Positions 18,375 through 28,716 of a stretch of DNA of 64,000 nucleotides are shown here, one piece after another. The stretch's first letter is position 1; every line of letters starts with the position of its first letter. The DNA comes from Sulfuricurvum sp. 17-40-25. Its GTDB lineage: Bacteria; Campylobacterota; Campylobacteria; Campylobacterales; Sulfurimonadaceae. Under the pieces are notes generated by a model, which worked only from the letters and a program-made list of their open reading frames with translations, was not told the DNA's origin and did no database searches. The stretch lies in the NCBI GenBank assembly GCA_002282015.1, contig NCIJ01000002.1:1-64000 (forward strand), read 5' to 3'. Position numbers and translations under genes: made by a program.

Positions 18375-19586
18375 TTGGTCGATTTAGAGACAATATATCA
18401 AGCTAGAGAACGGATTAAGGGGATCGTCGTAGAGACTCCTTTTTCTTTTGCCCCACGCTTAAGCGAAGAAACAGGGTGTGAGATTTATCTCAAAAAAGAA
18501 AACCTTCAAGTAACCGGTGCGTTTAAAATACGTGGTGCCTATAATAAGATTGCATCACTAGAACCGCAGCAGCGAGCAAAAGGCGTTATTGCAGCAAGCG
18601 CTGGTAATCATGCGCAAGGCGTTGCTATGGCCGCCAAAATATTCAAAATTAATGCGCTGATCGTCATGCCTGAATCAACTCCTTTGACCAAAATTAATGG
18701 TGTTCGCTATTATGGAGCTCAAGTCATTTTACATGGCAGTAATTATGATGAGGCGTATGCGTATGCATCCACCTATGGACAAGAGCATGGTATGGAATTT
18801 GTCCATCCTTTTGCCGATGACGCGGTGATTGCAGGGCAGGGTACTATTGCCCTTGAAATGCTAGAGTCGATGATAGCCTTGGATGCAATCATAATTCCTG
18901 TAGGTGGCGGTGGATTGATCTCTGGTATGGCCTCGGTCATTAAGCAACTAGCACCTAACATCGAAGTCATAGGAATAAGCGCACTTGGTGCACCTGCGAT
19001 GAAAGAGTCGTTTGAAGCAAAATGCCCAATCGACAGTACCACAGTACGTACTATCGCAGATGGAATCGCTGTACGTGACACTTCGCCGCTAACGCTTTCT
19101 CACATATTAGAGACAGTCGATACCATGGTAAGCGTGGATGATGAAGAAATTGCCAATGCTATTTTATTTTTACTTGAGCGTCAAAAGCTCGTAGTTGAAG
19201 GGGCTGGGGCCGCTGGAGTTGCCGCATTATTGCATGATAAGCTTCCTCATCTAAAAGGTAAAAAAGTCGGTGTTGTTTTGAGTGGTGGAAATATGGACGT
19301 TACTTTGTTGTCCATTATTATCGAAAAAGGTCTCATCAAATCGGGAAGAAAGATGAAGCTGACAGTCACACTTATCGACAAACCGGGAGCATTGATGCAA
19401 TTGACCCATATGTTACAAGAGTTAAATGCCAATATTGTCCATATCGAATACGATCGTACTTCTACTTCTTTGGCCTATGGTGATGCAAATGTAACGATTC
19501 ATCTAGAGACAAAAGGGGAGGATCATCAAAATGAGATACGTGAACTTCTCCATAAACATCGTTATCTAAACAGCGAAGAACACTAA
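18375..19586 (+). CDS. ilvA: Threonine dehydratase with ACT domain (403 aa)
   Basis: This PLP enzyme deaminates threonine to 2-oxobutanoate, the entry to isoleucine synthesis. The Schiff-base Lys lies in TGAFKIRGAY (about residue 53), the glycine-rich phosphate loop is VGGGGLISG, and SAGNHAQGVA is also intact. A single C-terminal ACT domain (about 330-403) matches the shorter form of the family. The start is TTG after AAAGGGA. The acetolactate synthase genes that use its product lie at 24.7-26.9 kb on the same strand. Confidence 0.92.
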   Translation: MVDLETIYQARERIKGIVVETPFSFAPRLSEETGCEIYLKKENLQVTGAFKIRGAYNKIASLEPQQRAKGVIAASAGNHAQGVAMAAKIFKINALIVMPESTPLTKINGVRYYGAQVILHGSNYDEAYAYASTYGQEHGMEFVHPFADDAVIAGQGTIALEMLESMIALDAIIIPVGGGGLISGMASVIKQLAPNIEVIGISALGAPAMKESFEAKCPIDSTTVRTIADGIAVRDTSPLTLSHILETVDTMVSVDDEEIANAILFLLERQKLVVEGAGAAGVAALLHDKLPHLKGKKVGVVLSGGNMDVTLLSIIIEKGLIKSGRKMKLTVTLIDKPGALMQLTHMLQELNANIVHIEYDRTSTSLAYGDANVTIHLETKGEDHQNEIRELLHKHRYLNSEEH

Positions 19587-19597
19587 GAGCAGTTTAC

Positions 19598-21730
19598 ATG
19601 GACGCATTAAAATTAGTTAATATTAAATCATCAATTGTTCGATTAAAGACACTGGCTAACGGACAATTGGCTGTTGTCGATGAACAAACAGCTATGCGCG
19701 TTATTGATACAAAGTATTTTCGTATATTGGATGGATTTAAAAGTAATGTTGTCCACGTTAATCTGTTAGAGCGGCAAACAGATATTTCTCCAGATGGATC
19801 TTACTGTATTTCTATCGTCCCTAGAAGTGATAAAGCAGCCGTTTTTGATGTCACCAATAAAAAGTTGCTTTATCGCGTCGGCCATCATCTAGGTGAGATT
19901 GAGTCAGTCGGAATTGATCCGCAAAGGCGCTACTGTGTTACAGGTGGACAAGATGGAAAAGTATTTGTTTGGGTTTTACAAACAGGTCTTTTAGTCTCTA
20001 GTATGCCTCATCATTCTGATTTTGTCTCATCCATTGCATTTAGTCAAAATGGTCAATGGATTGCAACCGGCAGCTATGATCGTACAATAAATATTATTAA
20101 TCTTTCCACAATGAAACAACATCTCAAGCTTTCAGGACATAACAGCGTTGTAGTGAGTATGCAATTTCTCTCAGGTTTACAATTACTAAGCGCTGAACGA
20201 GATGGATCTCTTGTAATTTGGGATCTTCATCATGGGAAAATTTTCAAACGTTTAGCAAAAGTAGGAGATGAAATAACCTCGGTATGTTTGAGTTCGGATA
20301 AACGATTCGCTTTTGTTGCAACTCGCCTTGGTTATGTAGCCTTGTATGATCTACACAGCTTCGCATTGGTTCGGCAACGCTATTTAAAAATTCAAGAAAC
20401 GATTACTTCCATTACTTTTTTAGGTGAAATTTTTTCTTTAGCCTTAGGTACAAAAGAAGGAAACATTCATTTTTATTCTCTTCTTGGTAATGATTCAGAG
20501 CATCATGAACTTATTAAAAACCAAAACTATCGAACTTTTTATGCGCTAGTAGATGATAACCCGATACTCATTTATTCAAAAGTCTATGAAGAAGTAGAGT
20601 CCCTTTGGAAAAAATATATTCAAACTGCTAAGCACCACTTGGAAGAGGGAGAAAAACTAAAAGCTAAAGATCTTTTACAGCCTTTTACTGGGATTGCCTC
20701 TAAAGGGCTCTTTATTCAACAACTTCTTAGCGATTATGAACATTATGATTTATTTTTGACACATACACAAGAAAAACGTTACTCCTTAGCCTATACATTG
20801 GTTAAGCAACATCCTTCATTTGTTGATTCTGATGCTTATCGTAAAATGGAGTTGTCCTGGAAAAAACATTTTCTAAAAGCCCAAGAGATCATTATGACGC
20901 AAAATGGAGAAGAACTAGCACGCCAAATTTTAGCCCCATTTCGTGGGATTAGTGAAAAAGCTCCTTTAATACAGGCAATGTCCAATGAACGTCGTATCTA
21001 TGAATATTTTAAAAAAGTGATCGCCACACGTAATTTTGTTAAATTTATCGAGCTTACAAAAATGCATCCATTTCTCAAAGAATTTTCCGAATACGATGAT
21101 ATGATGATTTACAGTGAGAAACTTTATATCAAAACGTATAAAGAGTTTAAAAACAATGATTATGTCAATGCAAAAAAAGGGTGTGAAGTTTTGATATTTT
21201 TTCCTGACTATAGCCAAGATGCACGGGATATGCTTGAAACTATAAAAATTAAAACTCTGTTTCTTGAAGCTCTTTTAGCAAATAATTTCATTAGTGCGTT
21301 TACTTATCTTAGCTCTTACCCCATCTTGTATGATATGCCAGAGGCAAAAAAATTAGAAAATCAATGGGATAAAGTCGTCGCTAAAGCACTCTCATGTGCC
21401 CTAAAAGGTGATGCGATTGAACTACGCAGTATCTTTGTAAATTATCTTTCTATTAATGCGAAATTTGCGGCTATTGGAAGCGTATTTTCACAATGTTATG
21501 CTATTCAGTTAGAACAAAAAATGGGATTGCATGTACCATCCATTGAATTGGAAAATGGAATTCGTAACTATCTTTTTATGTTTGGAATTGATGAAACCAT
21601 CGTCGAATTTTTTACTCTTTTTAAAGGGCATTATGCAACAAAAACAGATCTTAAAATGTTAAAACAGGGATCTTTAAATACGTGGACTCCAGCTATGATA
21701 CTCACCAATATAACCGTAAAAAAATCATGA
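19598..21730 (+). CDS. WD40-repeat protein with helical C-terminus (710 aa)
   Basis: Residues 1-310 form a WD40 propeller, with blades ending in GKVFVWV, RTINIIN and GSLVIWDL. Residues 320-710 are helical, with repeated units that share W(K)KY/H-x-A and LL-x-PF-x-GI stretches (KDLLQPFTGIASKG and RQILAPFRGISEKA), suggesting tandem degenerate repeats of about 90-100 residues. No catalytic motif is seen. It lies 11 bp after ilvA, and its stop overlaps the Ppx/GppA start in ATGA. The function is unknown; a scaffold is the usual role for such proteins. Confidence 0.8.
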   Translation: MDALKLVNIKSSIVRLKTLANGQLAVVDEQTAMRVIDTKYFRILDGFKSNVVHVNLLERQTDISPDGSYCISIVPRSDKAAVFDVTNKKLLYRVGHHLGEIESVGIDPQRRYCVTGGQDGKVFVWVLQTGLLVSSMPHHSDFVSSIAFSQNGQWIATGSYDRTINIINLSTMKQHLKLSGHNSVVVSMQFLSGLQLLSAERDGSLVIWDLHHGKIFKRLAKVGDEITSVCLSSDKRFAFVATRLGYVALYDLHSFALVRQRYLKIQETITSITFLGEIFSLALGTKEGNIHFYSLLGNDSEHHELIKNQNYRTFYALVDDNPILIYSKVYEEVESLWKKYIQTAKHHLEEGEKLKAKDLLQPFTGIASKGLFIQQLLSDYEHYDLFLTHTQEKRYSLAYTLVKQHPSFVDSDAYRKMELSWKKHFLKAQEIIMTQNGEELARQILAPFRGISEKAPLIQAMSNERRIYEYFKKVIATRNFVKFIELTKMHPFLKEFSEYDDMMIYSEKLYIKTYKEFKNNDYVNAKKGCEVLIFFPDYSQDARDMLETIKIKTLFLEALLANNFISAFTYLSSYPILYDMPEAKKLENQWDKVVAKALSCALKGDAIELRSIFVNYLSINAKFAAIGSVFSQCYAIQLEQKMGLHVPSIELENGIRNYLFMFGIDETIVEFFTLFKGHYATKTDLKMLKQGSLNTWTPAMILTNITVKKS

Positions 21731-22623
21731 TTGCTATTGATTTAGGTTCAAATACGATTCGTTTTATAGAGCACGATGGTGTAAGATGGGGAAAAAGTTA
21801 TGAAAAAATAGTACGAGCGGCAGAGTCTTTACACGCTACGAATATGATATGTGACAATGCAGTATCCCGTATTTGTTTAGCAATTGAAGAAGCACAAAGT
21901 AAACTTGATTTTTTAGAGCAAGATGTGGTGGCAGTTACAACGGCAGCATTGCGTATGGCAAGTAATGGAGTTGATGTCATTGCAGAAATATTTAAACGTA
22001 CGGGTGTCAAATTTACCATTATAGATGGTACAAGAGAAGCTGAGCTTACTCTTCTTGCAGTCAAAAATCGCCTACAGGAACTAAAGATCAACAGCGATCA
22101 GTTTTGCTTGGCGGATATTGGTGGTGGTTCTAGTGAACTCATATATTACAATCATTCAAAATTGGACAGTATAAGTTTGCCTATAGGGATTGTCACGATG
22201 AGTGAAGAAGCGATATCTACCAATAATCTCCAGCTATTACTAAGCAATTTTGAGGATAAGATACATGTATTTCACGATTCACTTGGTAAAGACGTACAAG
22301 ATTTTAGGCTTGTCCTTACTTCTGGTACACCTACTACCATTGCTGCTTATCGTATGGGGATGAATTACACGAACTATGATGCAAATCAAATAAATGGCTC
22401 CCGCTTAACATTAACAGACTGTCAGCAAACCTATCTAGAGTTGATGGATATGGATGAATCCACTCGTGCAATGTATGTTGGAGTAGGACGTGAGATTTTA
22501 ATTGCTACCGGAATTTTGATGGTTGAGTCTCTTTTTAAAAGTCTTAATACCGATGAGGCGATCATTGTAGATGATGGTCTTCGAGAAGGAGTCGCACTGG
22601 ATTATTGGGAATCGATACGTTAA
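21727..22623 (+). CDS. Ppx/GppA-family phosphatase (298 aa)
   Basis: This is a sugar-kinase/actin-fold enzyme acting on polyphosphate or pppGpp. AIDLGSNTIR at the N-terminus, DGTREAELT and the second phosphate loop ADIGGGSSEL are intact. The length fits the short Campylobacterota Ppx/GppA form without the HD domain. A GTG start at 21682 is open, but ATG 21727 begins the domain and overlaps the stop of the WD40 gene as ATGA, implying coupled translation. Confidence 0.9.
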   Translation: MIAIDLGSNTIRFIEHDGVRWGKSYEKIVRAAESLHATNMICDNAVSRICLAIEEAQSKLDFLEQDVVAVTTAALRMASNGVDVIAEIFKRTGVKFTIIDGTREAELTLLAVKNRLQELKINSDQFCLADIGGGSSELIYYNHSKLDSISLPIGIVTMSEEAISTNNLQLLLSNFEDKIHVFHDSLGKDVQDFRLVLTSGTPTTIAAYRMGMNYTNYDANQINGSRLTLTDCQQTYLELMDMDESTRAMYVGVGREILIATGILMVESLFKSLNTDEAIIVDDGLREGVALDYWESIR

Positions 22624-22690
22624 ATAATAGTAACCATTAAGTAGCTCTTGGTGTATAATTACCGCACTATTTTCTATTCAAGGTCCTTCG

Positions 22691-24124
22691 ATGAATTCTC
22701 TATCTTCTTTATCAAAAATCCAGTATGCCAATGTTATTTCACTGTGTGTTTTTACTATTGGATTGGGTGCTGAAATCTATCATTACGGTTTTGATATTAT
22801 GAGGCTTATCAACCTCGCGAACTTCGCTTTAGCGTGGTATATGTTTATCAATATTCGTAATGTACAAAAAACAATTCATAAAGTAACTACCGTACTAACC
22901 GATGCAGACGCTGGTACTTTTTCCAATCGTCTTGATTATAAAGAGGGTGGAGAGCTAGAGCAAATGCGCCTTAGCTTCAATAATTTTGCAATCCAGCTTT
23001 CGCATTATATGGAAGAGATATCCTCTTCCATAAAAGAAGCAAGTCAAAAAAAATCGTATCCACAAATAGACTCATCCGTATTTAAAGGTGATTTTAAAAC
23101 GAATATTGAGACAACCAATGAGGCAATAGCCAATATGGAAATGGACACTCAAAGTATTATGGCAACCGATATAAATGATGCTATTGGTAATATCGGTACG
23201 GGTGTGATTGGTGAGTTAGAGCTTTTACATGATGATCTTAATCGTTCCATTCATTATATTGATAAAATTGTAGATATTAGTAAACTAACAGAATCAAATG
23301 CACATGACAGTATCGATGTAATTGATGAAATTACACAAAAACTGCATTCACTGATTATGAGTGCAGATACATCAAGTCAGAGTATAACGGTACTTAATGA
23401 AAAAACACGAGAGATAAACTCTGTAGTCGATTTGATCAAAGAGATTGCGGAGCAAACCAACCTTTTAGCACTCAATGCAGCGATTGAAGCAGCTCGTGCC
23501 GGTGAACATGGTCGTGGATTCGCGGTTGTTGCAGATGAAGTTCGCAAACTTGCCGAGAGAACACAAAAGGCAACCAGTGAGATTGCAATTTCTATTCAAA
23601 CCCTTCAACAGGATGCTTCAGATTTACAAGAGAGTTCAGAGTCAACCAATGAAATTGCCCAAAAATCACTCACTAGTATAGAAATGTTTACACGGACCTT
23701 CGATGATTTCAGCCGTGGTGCGAAAGAAGCATCTTCGTATGCAAACTCTATTGAAAGTATGGTTCATGTGTTACTTGCCAAGATTGATCATACTATTTAT
23801 AAATCGAATGCCTATACGTCAATTATTCGACGTCAAAAAAGACTTGAGCCTATGAATCATACCCAGTGTCATTTAGGAAAATGGTATGAAGGAACGGCAA
23901 AAGAGAAGTTTTCAAAAACGAGTGGATACTCAAAAGTACATGCCCCACATGCTGAGATACATCGTCTTGTTAATATCAACCTTGCCTATATCCATCCAAC
24001 AGACAGAGTCATTGCAAATCACAAAGAGATTATTGACAACTTTACTAAAATAGAAGAAAATAGCCTCGCAATGTATGGTTATTTAGAGGATATGATTAAA
24101 GAATCCCAAGTGAAGCTTTACTAA
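22691..24124 (+). CDS. Methyl-accepting chemotaxis protein with C-terminal CZB domain (477 aa)
   Basis: Two membrane segments lie close together (about residues 9-27 and 33-53), with almost no periplasmic sensor, then a HAMP-like segment and the signalling domain with the hairpin tip [18 protein letters not shown] (about 255-272). The end carries a zinc-binding CZB domain ([12 protein letters not shown], then HAPHAEIH). CZB domains are known to sense zinc or hypochlorite-driven oxidation. A TATAAT box lies about 30 bp upstream. It likely reports an internal redox state to the flagellar motor. Confidence 0.92.
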   Translation: MNSLSSLSKIQYANVISLCVFTIGLGAEIYHYGFDIMRLINLANFALAWYMFINIRNVQKTIHKVTTVLTDADAGTFSNRLDYKEGGELEQMRLSFNNFAIQLSHYMEEISSSIKEASQKKSYPQIDSSVFKGDFKTNIETTNEAIANMEMDTQSIMATDINDAIGNIGTGVIGELELLHDDLNRSIHYIDKIVDISKLTESNAHDSIDVIDEITQKLHSLIMSADTSSQSITVLNEKTREINSVVDLIKEIAEQTNLLALNAAIEAARAGEHGRGFAVVADEVRKLAERTQKATSEIAISIQTLQQDASDLQESSESTNEIAQKSLTSIEMFTRTFDDFSRGAKEASSYANSIESMVHVLLAKIDHTIYKSNAYTSIIRRQKRLEPMNHTQCHLGKWYEGTAKEKFSKTSGYSKVHAPHAEIHRLVNINLAYIHPTDRVIANHKEIIDNFTKIEENSLAMYGYLEDMIKESQVKLY

Positions 24125-24143
24125 TCTCTCTTAGGAGAGATTA
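24122..24143. terminator. Stop-to-stop hairpin
   Basis: A perfect 9-bp stem (TAATCTCTC with its complement, loop TTAG) contains the stop codons of both convergent genes. No T-run follows on either strand, so termination efficiency is doubtful. Confidence 0.45.
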
Positions 24144-24548
24144 ATTAAATGTTTTACCTTCATAGTGATCATACACCCATTCGGAAACTGCTTGTTTTTG
24201 AGCTTCCGTAAGTTTGCCTTTTAATGAAGGCATGATTCCAAACTTTTCTATTGCCATTGGTTCACACATACTATACTGAACGCTTGGATTATCAATATAA
24301 TCTTTTACAAATGCAATAACTACACGACGTTTAACATCCTCATCGTCATCCATTGTGAAGATATTGTTTTTAAGTTTATTGGATACCTCAATCATAGGCG
24401 GTGCTTTGAGTGTATTTATTGATTTTATTACTTCTGCTTTTGTCATCATTTCTGCATGACATTTCATACAATTATTTTTATACACTTTATATCCATCGGC
24501 TCCCATTAGGGTGATGGTAGTTAGAGCGATTAATGTGATTGATTTCAT
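24141..24548 (-). CDS. Exported c-type cytochrome-like protein (135 aa)
   Basis: A signal peptide (KSITLIALTTITLMGADG) leads into a single haem-binding CMKCH motif (about residues 27-31). A possible distal ligand is a Met in KFGIMPSLKGKLTE, near a closing AVSEWVYDHY helix typical of cytochrome c class I. It is likely a periplasmic electron carrier. It stands alone between the chemoreceptor and the ilvB promoter region. Confidence 0.83.
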   Translation of the reverse strand: MKSITLIALTTITLMGADGYKVYKNNCMKCHAEMMTKAEVIKSINTLKAPPMIEVSNKLKNNIFTMDDDEDVKRRVVIAFVKDYIDNPSVQYSMCEPMAIEKFGIMPSLKGKLTEAQKQAVSEWVYDHYEGKTFN

Positions 24549-24671
24549 AGGTGTCCTTTTATTTACTTTATTTTAGCCATATTTATTGAGTTTATTATTG
24601 ATGAAAATCAATTTTTTATCAAGATAATAAGCGTCTTTTATTTATTAACGTATTTTATAGCTTCTTTGCCT

Positions 24672-24677
24672 TATAAT
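24672..24677 (+). promoter_or_regulatory. -10 box upstream of ilvB
   Basis: A TATAAT in a TTGCCTTATAATGGG context lies 51 bp before the ilvB ATG, inside a 180-bp AT-rich gap. No convincing -35 or attenuator hairpin with a leader peptide was seen. Confidence 0.5.
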
Positions 24678-24727
24678 GGGCAAATTTTTTAGAGCACTAT
24701 TAACTATTTTTACATAAAGGAGACGAC

Positions 24728-26422
24728 ATGCAAATCAGCGGTGCGCAGATGGTTATCGAAGCACTTATCGCCGAAGAGGTCGAAGTAGTATTCGGTTACC
24801 CAGGCGGTGCAATCATGAACGTCTATGATGAGATTTACAAACAAAGTGGCTTCCAGCATATTATGGCACGCCATGAACAAGCAGCTGTTCATGCTGCGGA
24901 GGGCTATTCAAAGGCGTCAGGTAAAGTAGGTGTTGCCATGATTACCTCAGGTCCTGGTTTTACCAATGCTATTACTGGTATTGCCGATGCTTTTATGGAC
25001 TCGATTCCTCTTGTTATTATTAGTGGACAAGTCCCGATGTCTTTAATCGGTACGGATGCATTTCAAGAGATTGATGCAGTTGGGATAAGCCGACCATGTA
25101 CAAAACATAACTATTTGGTTACTGATGCAACGGATCTTCCACGTGTATTAAAGGAAGCATTTTATTTAGCAAGAACCGGACGTCCAGGACCTGTGCATGT
25201 TGATATTCCTAAAGATGTCACAGCTCAAATTGCCAATTTTGATTATTCCAAAGAAGTTGAACTTGAAACGTATAAGCCAACAGTAAAAGGAAATGTTCGT
25301 CAGATTAAAAAAGCGATTGAAGCAATTGCTTCTGCAAAGCGCCCATTGTTGTATCTTGGTGGTGGTATTATCAACGCAAATGCAGCTGAATTGGTCAGAG
25401 AGTTTTCTAAAATGACACAAATACCTGCGGTAGAGACCTTTATGGCTCGTGGAACACTACATCATGAAGATCCACTATTGATCTCTATGTTGGGTATGCA
25501 TGGATCGTATGCTGCAAATATGGCAATGAGTGAAACAGATCTTGTTATAGGTTTGGGTGCGCGTTTTGATGACCGTGTCACCGGTAAACTTTCGGAGTTT
25601 GCAAAACATGCACAAATTATTCATGTTGACATTGATCCTGCCAGTATTTCCAAACTGGTTAATGCACACTTTCCGATCGTTGGAGATGTTAAAAATGTAT
25701 TAGAAACAATGATACCGCTTGCGAAAGAACAAGTTGATCCAACGCGTTATGACGCATGGCATAAAACTATTGCTAACTTTAATAAATTACATCCGCTTGC
25801 ATATACCGAAGAGGGTGATCGTATTAAACCGCAATGGGTTGTTGAACGTATCGGACAACTTTTAGGTGATGATGCGAATATTTCAACAGACGTTGGACAG
25901 CATCAAATGTGGGCAGCACAGTTCTATCCATTTAGTCGTCCGCGCCAATGGATCAGTTCTGGTGGATTAGGGACTATGGGCTTTGGGTTTCCAGCGGCAA
26001 TGGGTGTTAAACGTGCAGATCCTAAGCGCGTAAGTATCAATATAACCGGTGATGGTTCGATTTTGATGAACATTCAAGAGCTGATGACGGCTGTAGAATA
26101 TGACCTTCCTGTTATTAACGTTATTTTGAATAATAATTTTTTAGGAATGGTTCGTCAATGGCAAACTATGTTTTACGATAAAAGGCATTCATCAACGGAT
26201 CTTTCTATTCAGCCGGATTTTGTCAAATTGTCAGAGAGTTTTGGTGGTATCGGTTATCGTGTAAGTACCAAAGCAGAGTTTGATGCAGCACTTAAAGATG
26301 CTGTAGAAAAAAATGTGGTTGCTATCATCGATGTAGCGGTTAACCGCTTAGAAAACGTTCTACCTATGGTGCCAGCAGGTGGTTCACTCTTTAATATGAT
26401 GTTAGAATACAAGGAGAAATAA
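24728..26422 (+). CDS. ilvB: Acetolactate synthase large subunit (564 aa)
   Basis: This ThDP enzyme makes acetolactate or acetohydroxybutyrate in branched-chain amino acid synthesis. It shows the catalytic Glu in ARHEQAAVHAAEGYS, the FAD-region segments, and the ThDP/Mg motif GDGSILMNIQEL followed by NVILNNN. AAGGAGA precedes the ATG. The stop overlaps the ilvN start by one base, so the two subunits are translated together. Confidence 0.97.
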   Translation: MQISGAQMVIEALIAEEVEVVFGYPGGAIMNVYDEIYKQSGFQHIMARHEQAAVHAAEGYSKASGKVGVAMITSGPGFTNAITGIADAFMDSIPLVIISGQVPMSLIGTDAFQEIDAVGISRPCTKHNYLVTDATDLPRVLKEAFYLARTGRPGPVHVDIPKDVTAQIANFDYSKEVELETYKPTVKGNVRQIKKAIEAIASAKRPLLYLGGGIINANAAELVREFSKMTQIPAVETFMARGTLHHEDPLLISMLGMHGSYAANMAMSETDLVIGLGARFDDRVTGKLSEFAKHAQIIHVDIDPASISKLVNAHFPIVGDVKNVLETMIPLAKEQVDPTRYDAWHKTIANFNKLHPLAYTEEGDRIKPQWVVERIGQLLGDDANISTDVGQHQMWAAQFYPFSRPRQWISSGGLGTMGFGFPAAMGVKRADPKRVSINITGDGSILMNIQELMTAVEYDLPVINVILNNNFLGMVRQWQTMFYDKRHSSTDLSIQPDFVKLSESFGGIGYRVSTKAEFDAALKDAVEKNVVAIIDVAVNRLENVLPMVPAGGSLFNMMLEYKEK

Positions 26423-26892
26423 TGGAAGAAGCTCGACGCGTTATTTCGGTTATCGTTTTAGATGAAGCAAGTGTACTTTCTCGTATTGCCGGGTTATTTT
26501 CAGGACGTGGTTATAACATTGATTCCTTGACAGTAGCTCCAATACCTGATTCAAAGTATTCGAGAATTACGATTGTAACTGCTGGATCAGTACGGGTGAT
26601 TGAACAGATCATTAAACAGCTGCATAAATTGATACCGGTCTTAAAAGTTTATGAACATGCCGATTTGGTTGAAAAAGAGATGGCAATGGTCAAAATTCCA
26701 TTGAGTGAATCAATCAGTGATGTGGAAGCTCTAGCACATGCGTATAATGGAAAAATCGTTAATGTAAGCAGTGATACGCTTATTGTCATGGTAGCAGATG
26801 AACCGCATCGTGTAGCGCATTTTTTGGATGCTGTTAAGCATTTTCATCCAAAAGAGATCGTACGCAGTGGTTCTGTAGCTATGGAACGTTAA
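26422..26892 (+). CDS. ilvN: Acetolactate synthase regulatory subunit (156 aa)
   Basis: An N-terminal ACT domain ([32 protein letters not shown]) senses valine, and a C-terminal ACT-like half follows. The length is normal. It pairs with IlvB and lies two bases upstream of lpxD. Confidence 0.96.
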   Translation: MEEARRVISVIVLDEASVLSRIAGLFSGRGYNIDSLTVAPIPDSKYSRITIVTAGSVRVIEQIIKQLHKLIPVLKVYEHADLVEKEMAMVKIPLSESISDVEALAHAYNGKIVNVSSDTLIVMVADEPHRVAHFLDAVKHFHPKEIVRSGSVAMER

Positions 26893-26894
26893 CT

Positions 26895-27842
26895 ATGACA
26901 ATTGCCGATATTGCAAAATTACTGCAATTGGAATGTACCTCTTTATGTGAACGCAATATCACAGGGATTAATACATTAAAGGATGCGAAAGAGGGTGAAA
27001 TCTCTTTTCTGTCTGATTCTAAATATGAAAAAGACCTCTCTATTACAAGTGCTTCTGTTGTTATTCTTCCTGCGGCTAAGGCGCATTTATTACCGGATGG
27101 TGTTGTAGCCCTTATTAGCGAAGAAACATACCTGATGGTCGCTAAACTCTCAGAGTCTTTTGCAAAGCCTATTCAAAGTAGCGATATTCAACCTATCATT
27201 GGTACTGGCTCTATTGTTTATCCAACTGCTCATATTGAGAATGGTGCGAAGATTGGATCAGGATGTACGATCATGAGCGGTGTTTATATAGGAACGGATG
27301 CAGTTATCGGAGATAATGTAATTCTTTATCCAAATGTATCCGTATATCGTGACTGCGTTATTGGCAATAATGTCATGATACATGCAGGAACCGTTATAGG
27401 CAGTGATGGATTTGGATATGCACACACAAAAATGGGTGAGCATATAAAACTGTATCAAAATGGAAATGTTATTATTGAAGATGATGTTGAGATAGGGGCT
27501 AATACAACGATTGATTGTGCTGTATTTGGTTCGACAACTATCAAAAAAGGGTCTAAAATTGATAATTTGATCCAGATTGGGCATAACTGTGTTGTTGGTG
27601 AGCATTGTATTATGGTGTCGCAATCAGGACTTGCAGGTTCAACAACACTAGGTCGGAATGTTGTTATGGGTGGTCAGAGTGCTACGGCTGGTCATCTAAG
27701 TATTGCTCCATTTACGACTCTTGCAGCTCGTGCAGGTGTTACAAAAAGTATCATAAAGGGGGGCGTTTATAGCGGCTTTCCCCTAATGGAACATAAATTA
27801 TGGCTGAAGCTTCAAGCTAAATTGGGTAAAATATTACAATAA
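26895..27842 (+). CDS. lpxD: UDP-3-O-acylglucosamine N-acyltransferase (315 aa)
   Basis: This is the third step of lipid A synthesis: N-acylation of UDP-3-O-acyl-glucosamine. The N-terminal uridine-binding domain (residues 1-100) is followed by a left-handed beta-helix of hexapeptide repeats (about 105-285). The catalytic His lies in the IQIGHNC segment, and GSDGFGYA is also present. It is in an operon with ilvBN and a lysozyme-like gene. Confidence 0.95.
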   Translation: MTIADIAKLLQLECTSLCERNITGINTLKDAKEGEISFLSDSKYEKDLSITSASVVILPAAKAHLLPDGVVALISEETYLMVAKLSESFAKPIQSSDIQPIIGTGSIVYPTAHIENGAKIGSGCTIMSGVYIGTDAVIGDNVILYPNVSVYRDCVIGNNVMIHAGTVIGSDGFGYAHTKMGEHIKLYQNGNVIIEDDVEIGANTTIDCAVFGSTTIKKGSKIDNLIQIGHNCVVGEHCIMVSQSGLAGSTTLGRNVVMGGQSATAGHLSIAPFTTLAARAGVTKSIIKGGVYSGFPLMEHKLWLKLQAKLGKILQ

Positions 27843-27858
27843 TTAGCAAAGGATAGGC

Positions 27859-28407
27859 ATGAAGAGATTAGGCATATTAGTGATGTTTTGTGCACAGCTT
27901 ATGTGTGCTGATTCTGATATGTCTATACGTATGCCTGATGTTGTATTGGATGCAATACGCCATTGTGAGTGTTTAAAAGAAGCGGATGGCACATGTAATC
28001 CAAATGTTATTCGTATAAATGCGGATGAAGATACTCAAAGAGCAAAAGCGGCAGGCTTTGCGGTTAACGGTCATATTATTCGATGTAATTCTTCAGAAGA
28101 GTGCAGCGTACAAGCACAAGCTCTTATTAACGGTGGTATTACCAATCTTGACTTGGGACCGTATCAAATTAACTATAAATATCATCCAAATCCGATGTTG
28201 CATGAATATTTTGTGGATGCTACAGAGCGTGAGCATGCCAATCGGATTATTACAGGATTGGTGAAAAGTTTTGGATATTCATGGGAAACACTGGGTCGTT
28301 ACCACCATTTTTGTGCGACCGATCGGACTCGTAACGAAACGTATTATCGTAAGATGTATGCATATATCTATGGAAATAATTCTCAAACACAATCTTCCGC
28401 ACAGTAA
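27859..28407 (+). CDS. Exported lysozyme-like/transglycosylase-like protein (182 aa)
   Basis: A short signal peptide (MKRLGILVMFCAQLMCA) is followed by a domain with features of a goose-type or TrbN-like transglycosylase: NLDLGPYQINYKYHP, GYSWETLGRYHH and a closing YYRKMYAYI. A catalytic Glu is not obvious; CECLKEADG near residue 40 is the best candidate. Several Cys suggest disulfides in the periplasm. It follows lpxD by 16 bp, in line with an envelope role. Confidence 0.62.
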   Translation: MKRLGILVMFCAQLMCADSDMSIRMPDVVLDAIRHCECLKEADGTCNPNVIRINADEDTQRAKAAGFAVNGHIIRCNSSEECSVQAQALINGGITNLDLGPYQINYKYHPNPMLHEYFVDATEREHANRIITGLVKSFGYSWETLGRYHHFCATDRTRNETYYRKMYAYIYGNNSQTQSSAQ

Positions 28408-28432
28408 GGCAACTCTTTTTAAGGTTGCTTTA
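28407..28432 (+). terminator. Probable terminator after the ilvB-lpxD operon
   Basis: A stem of GGCAAC with GTTGCT (about 28408-28429, one G-T pair) encloses a T-rich loop and is followed by TTTATT. It is a weak but well-placed terminator. Confidence 0.45.
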
Positions 28433-28479
28433 TTCAAAATCAGCTAAACTCTTAATATATCAATTAATTAGGAGAATTT

Positions 28480-28701
28480 ATGAACTCATCTGTAGCAATC
28501 ATCAAGGAAATACCACTAGATGGAACAAAAAAAGGCTTAATTGCTGTTAGTAAAGTTGATGCACCTTATGGTGAAGGTAGTGACAGCGTAGCTAGTATTG
28601 GTATTTCGTTAAGCGGAGATGCTAAAAGCCCGGAATGGAAAGTTCATATTCCACTTGGTAATATTGATGATGTGATAGCGGCGTTGCAATTGATTAAATA
28701 A
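28480..28701 (+). CDS. Hypothetical small protein (73 aa)
   Basis: This is a small protein that may have a PC4/YdbC-like single-strand DNA-binding fold, judging only from length and the strand-rich layout ending in WKVHIPLGNIDDVIAALQLI. I am not sure of this. TTAGGAG precedes the ATG and a conserved-looking opening suggests a real gene. It stands alone between the ilvB operon and the convergent aminotransferase. Confidence 0.55.
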   Translation: MNSSVAIIKEIPLDGTKKGLIAVSKVDAPYGEGSDSVASIGISLSGDAKSPEWKVHIPLGNIDDVIAALQLIK

Positions 28702-28716
28702 TCAATTGCTTCTTTT

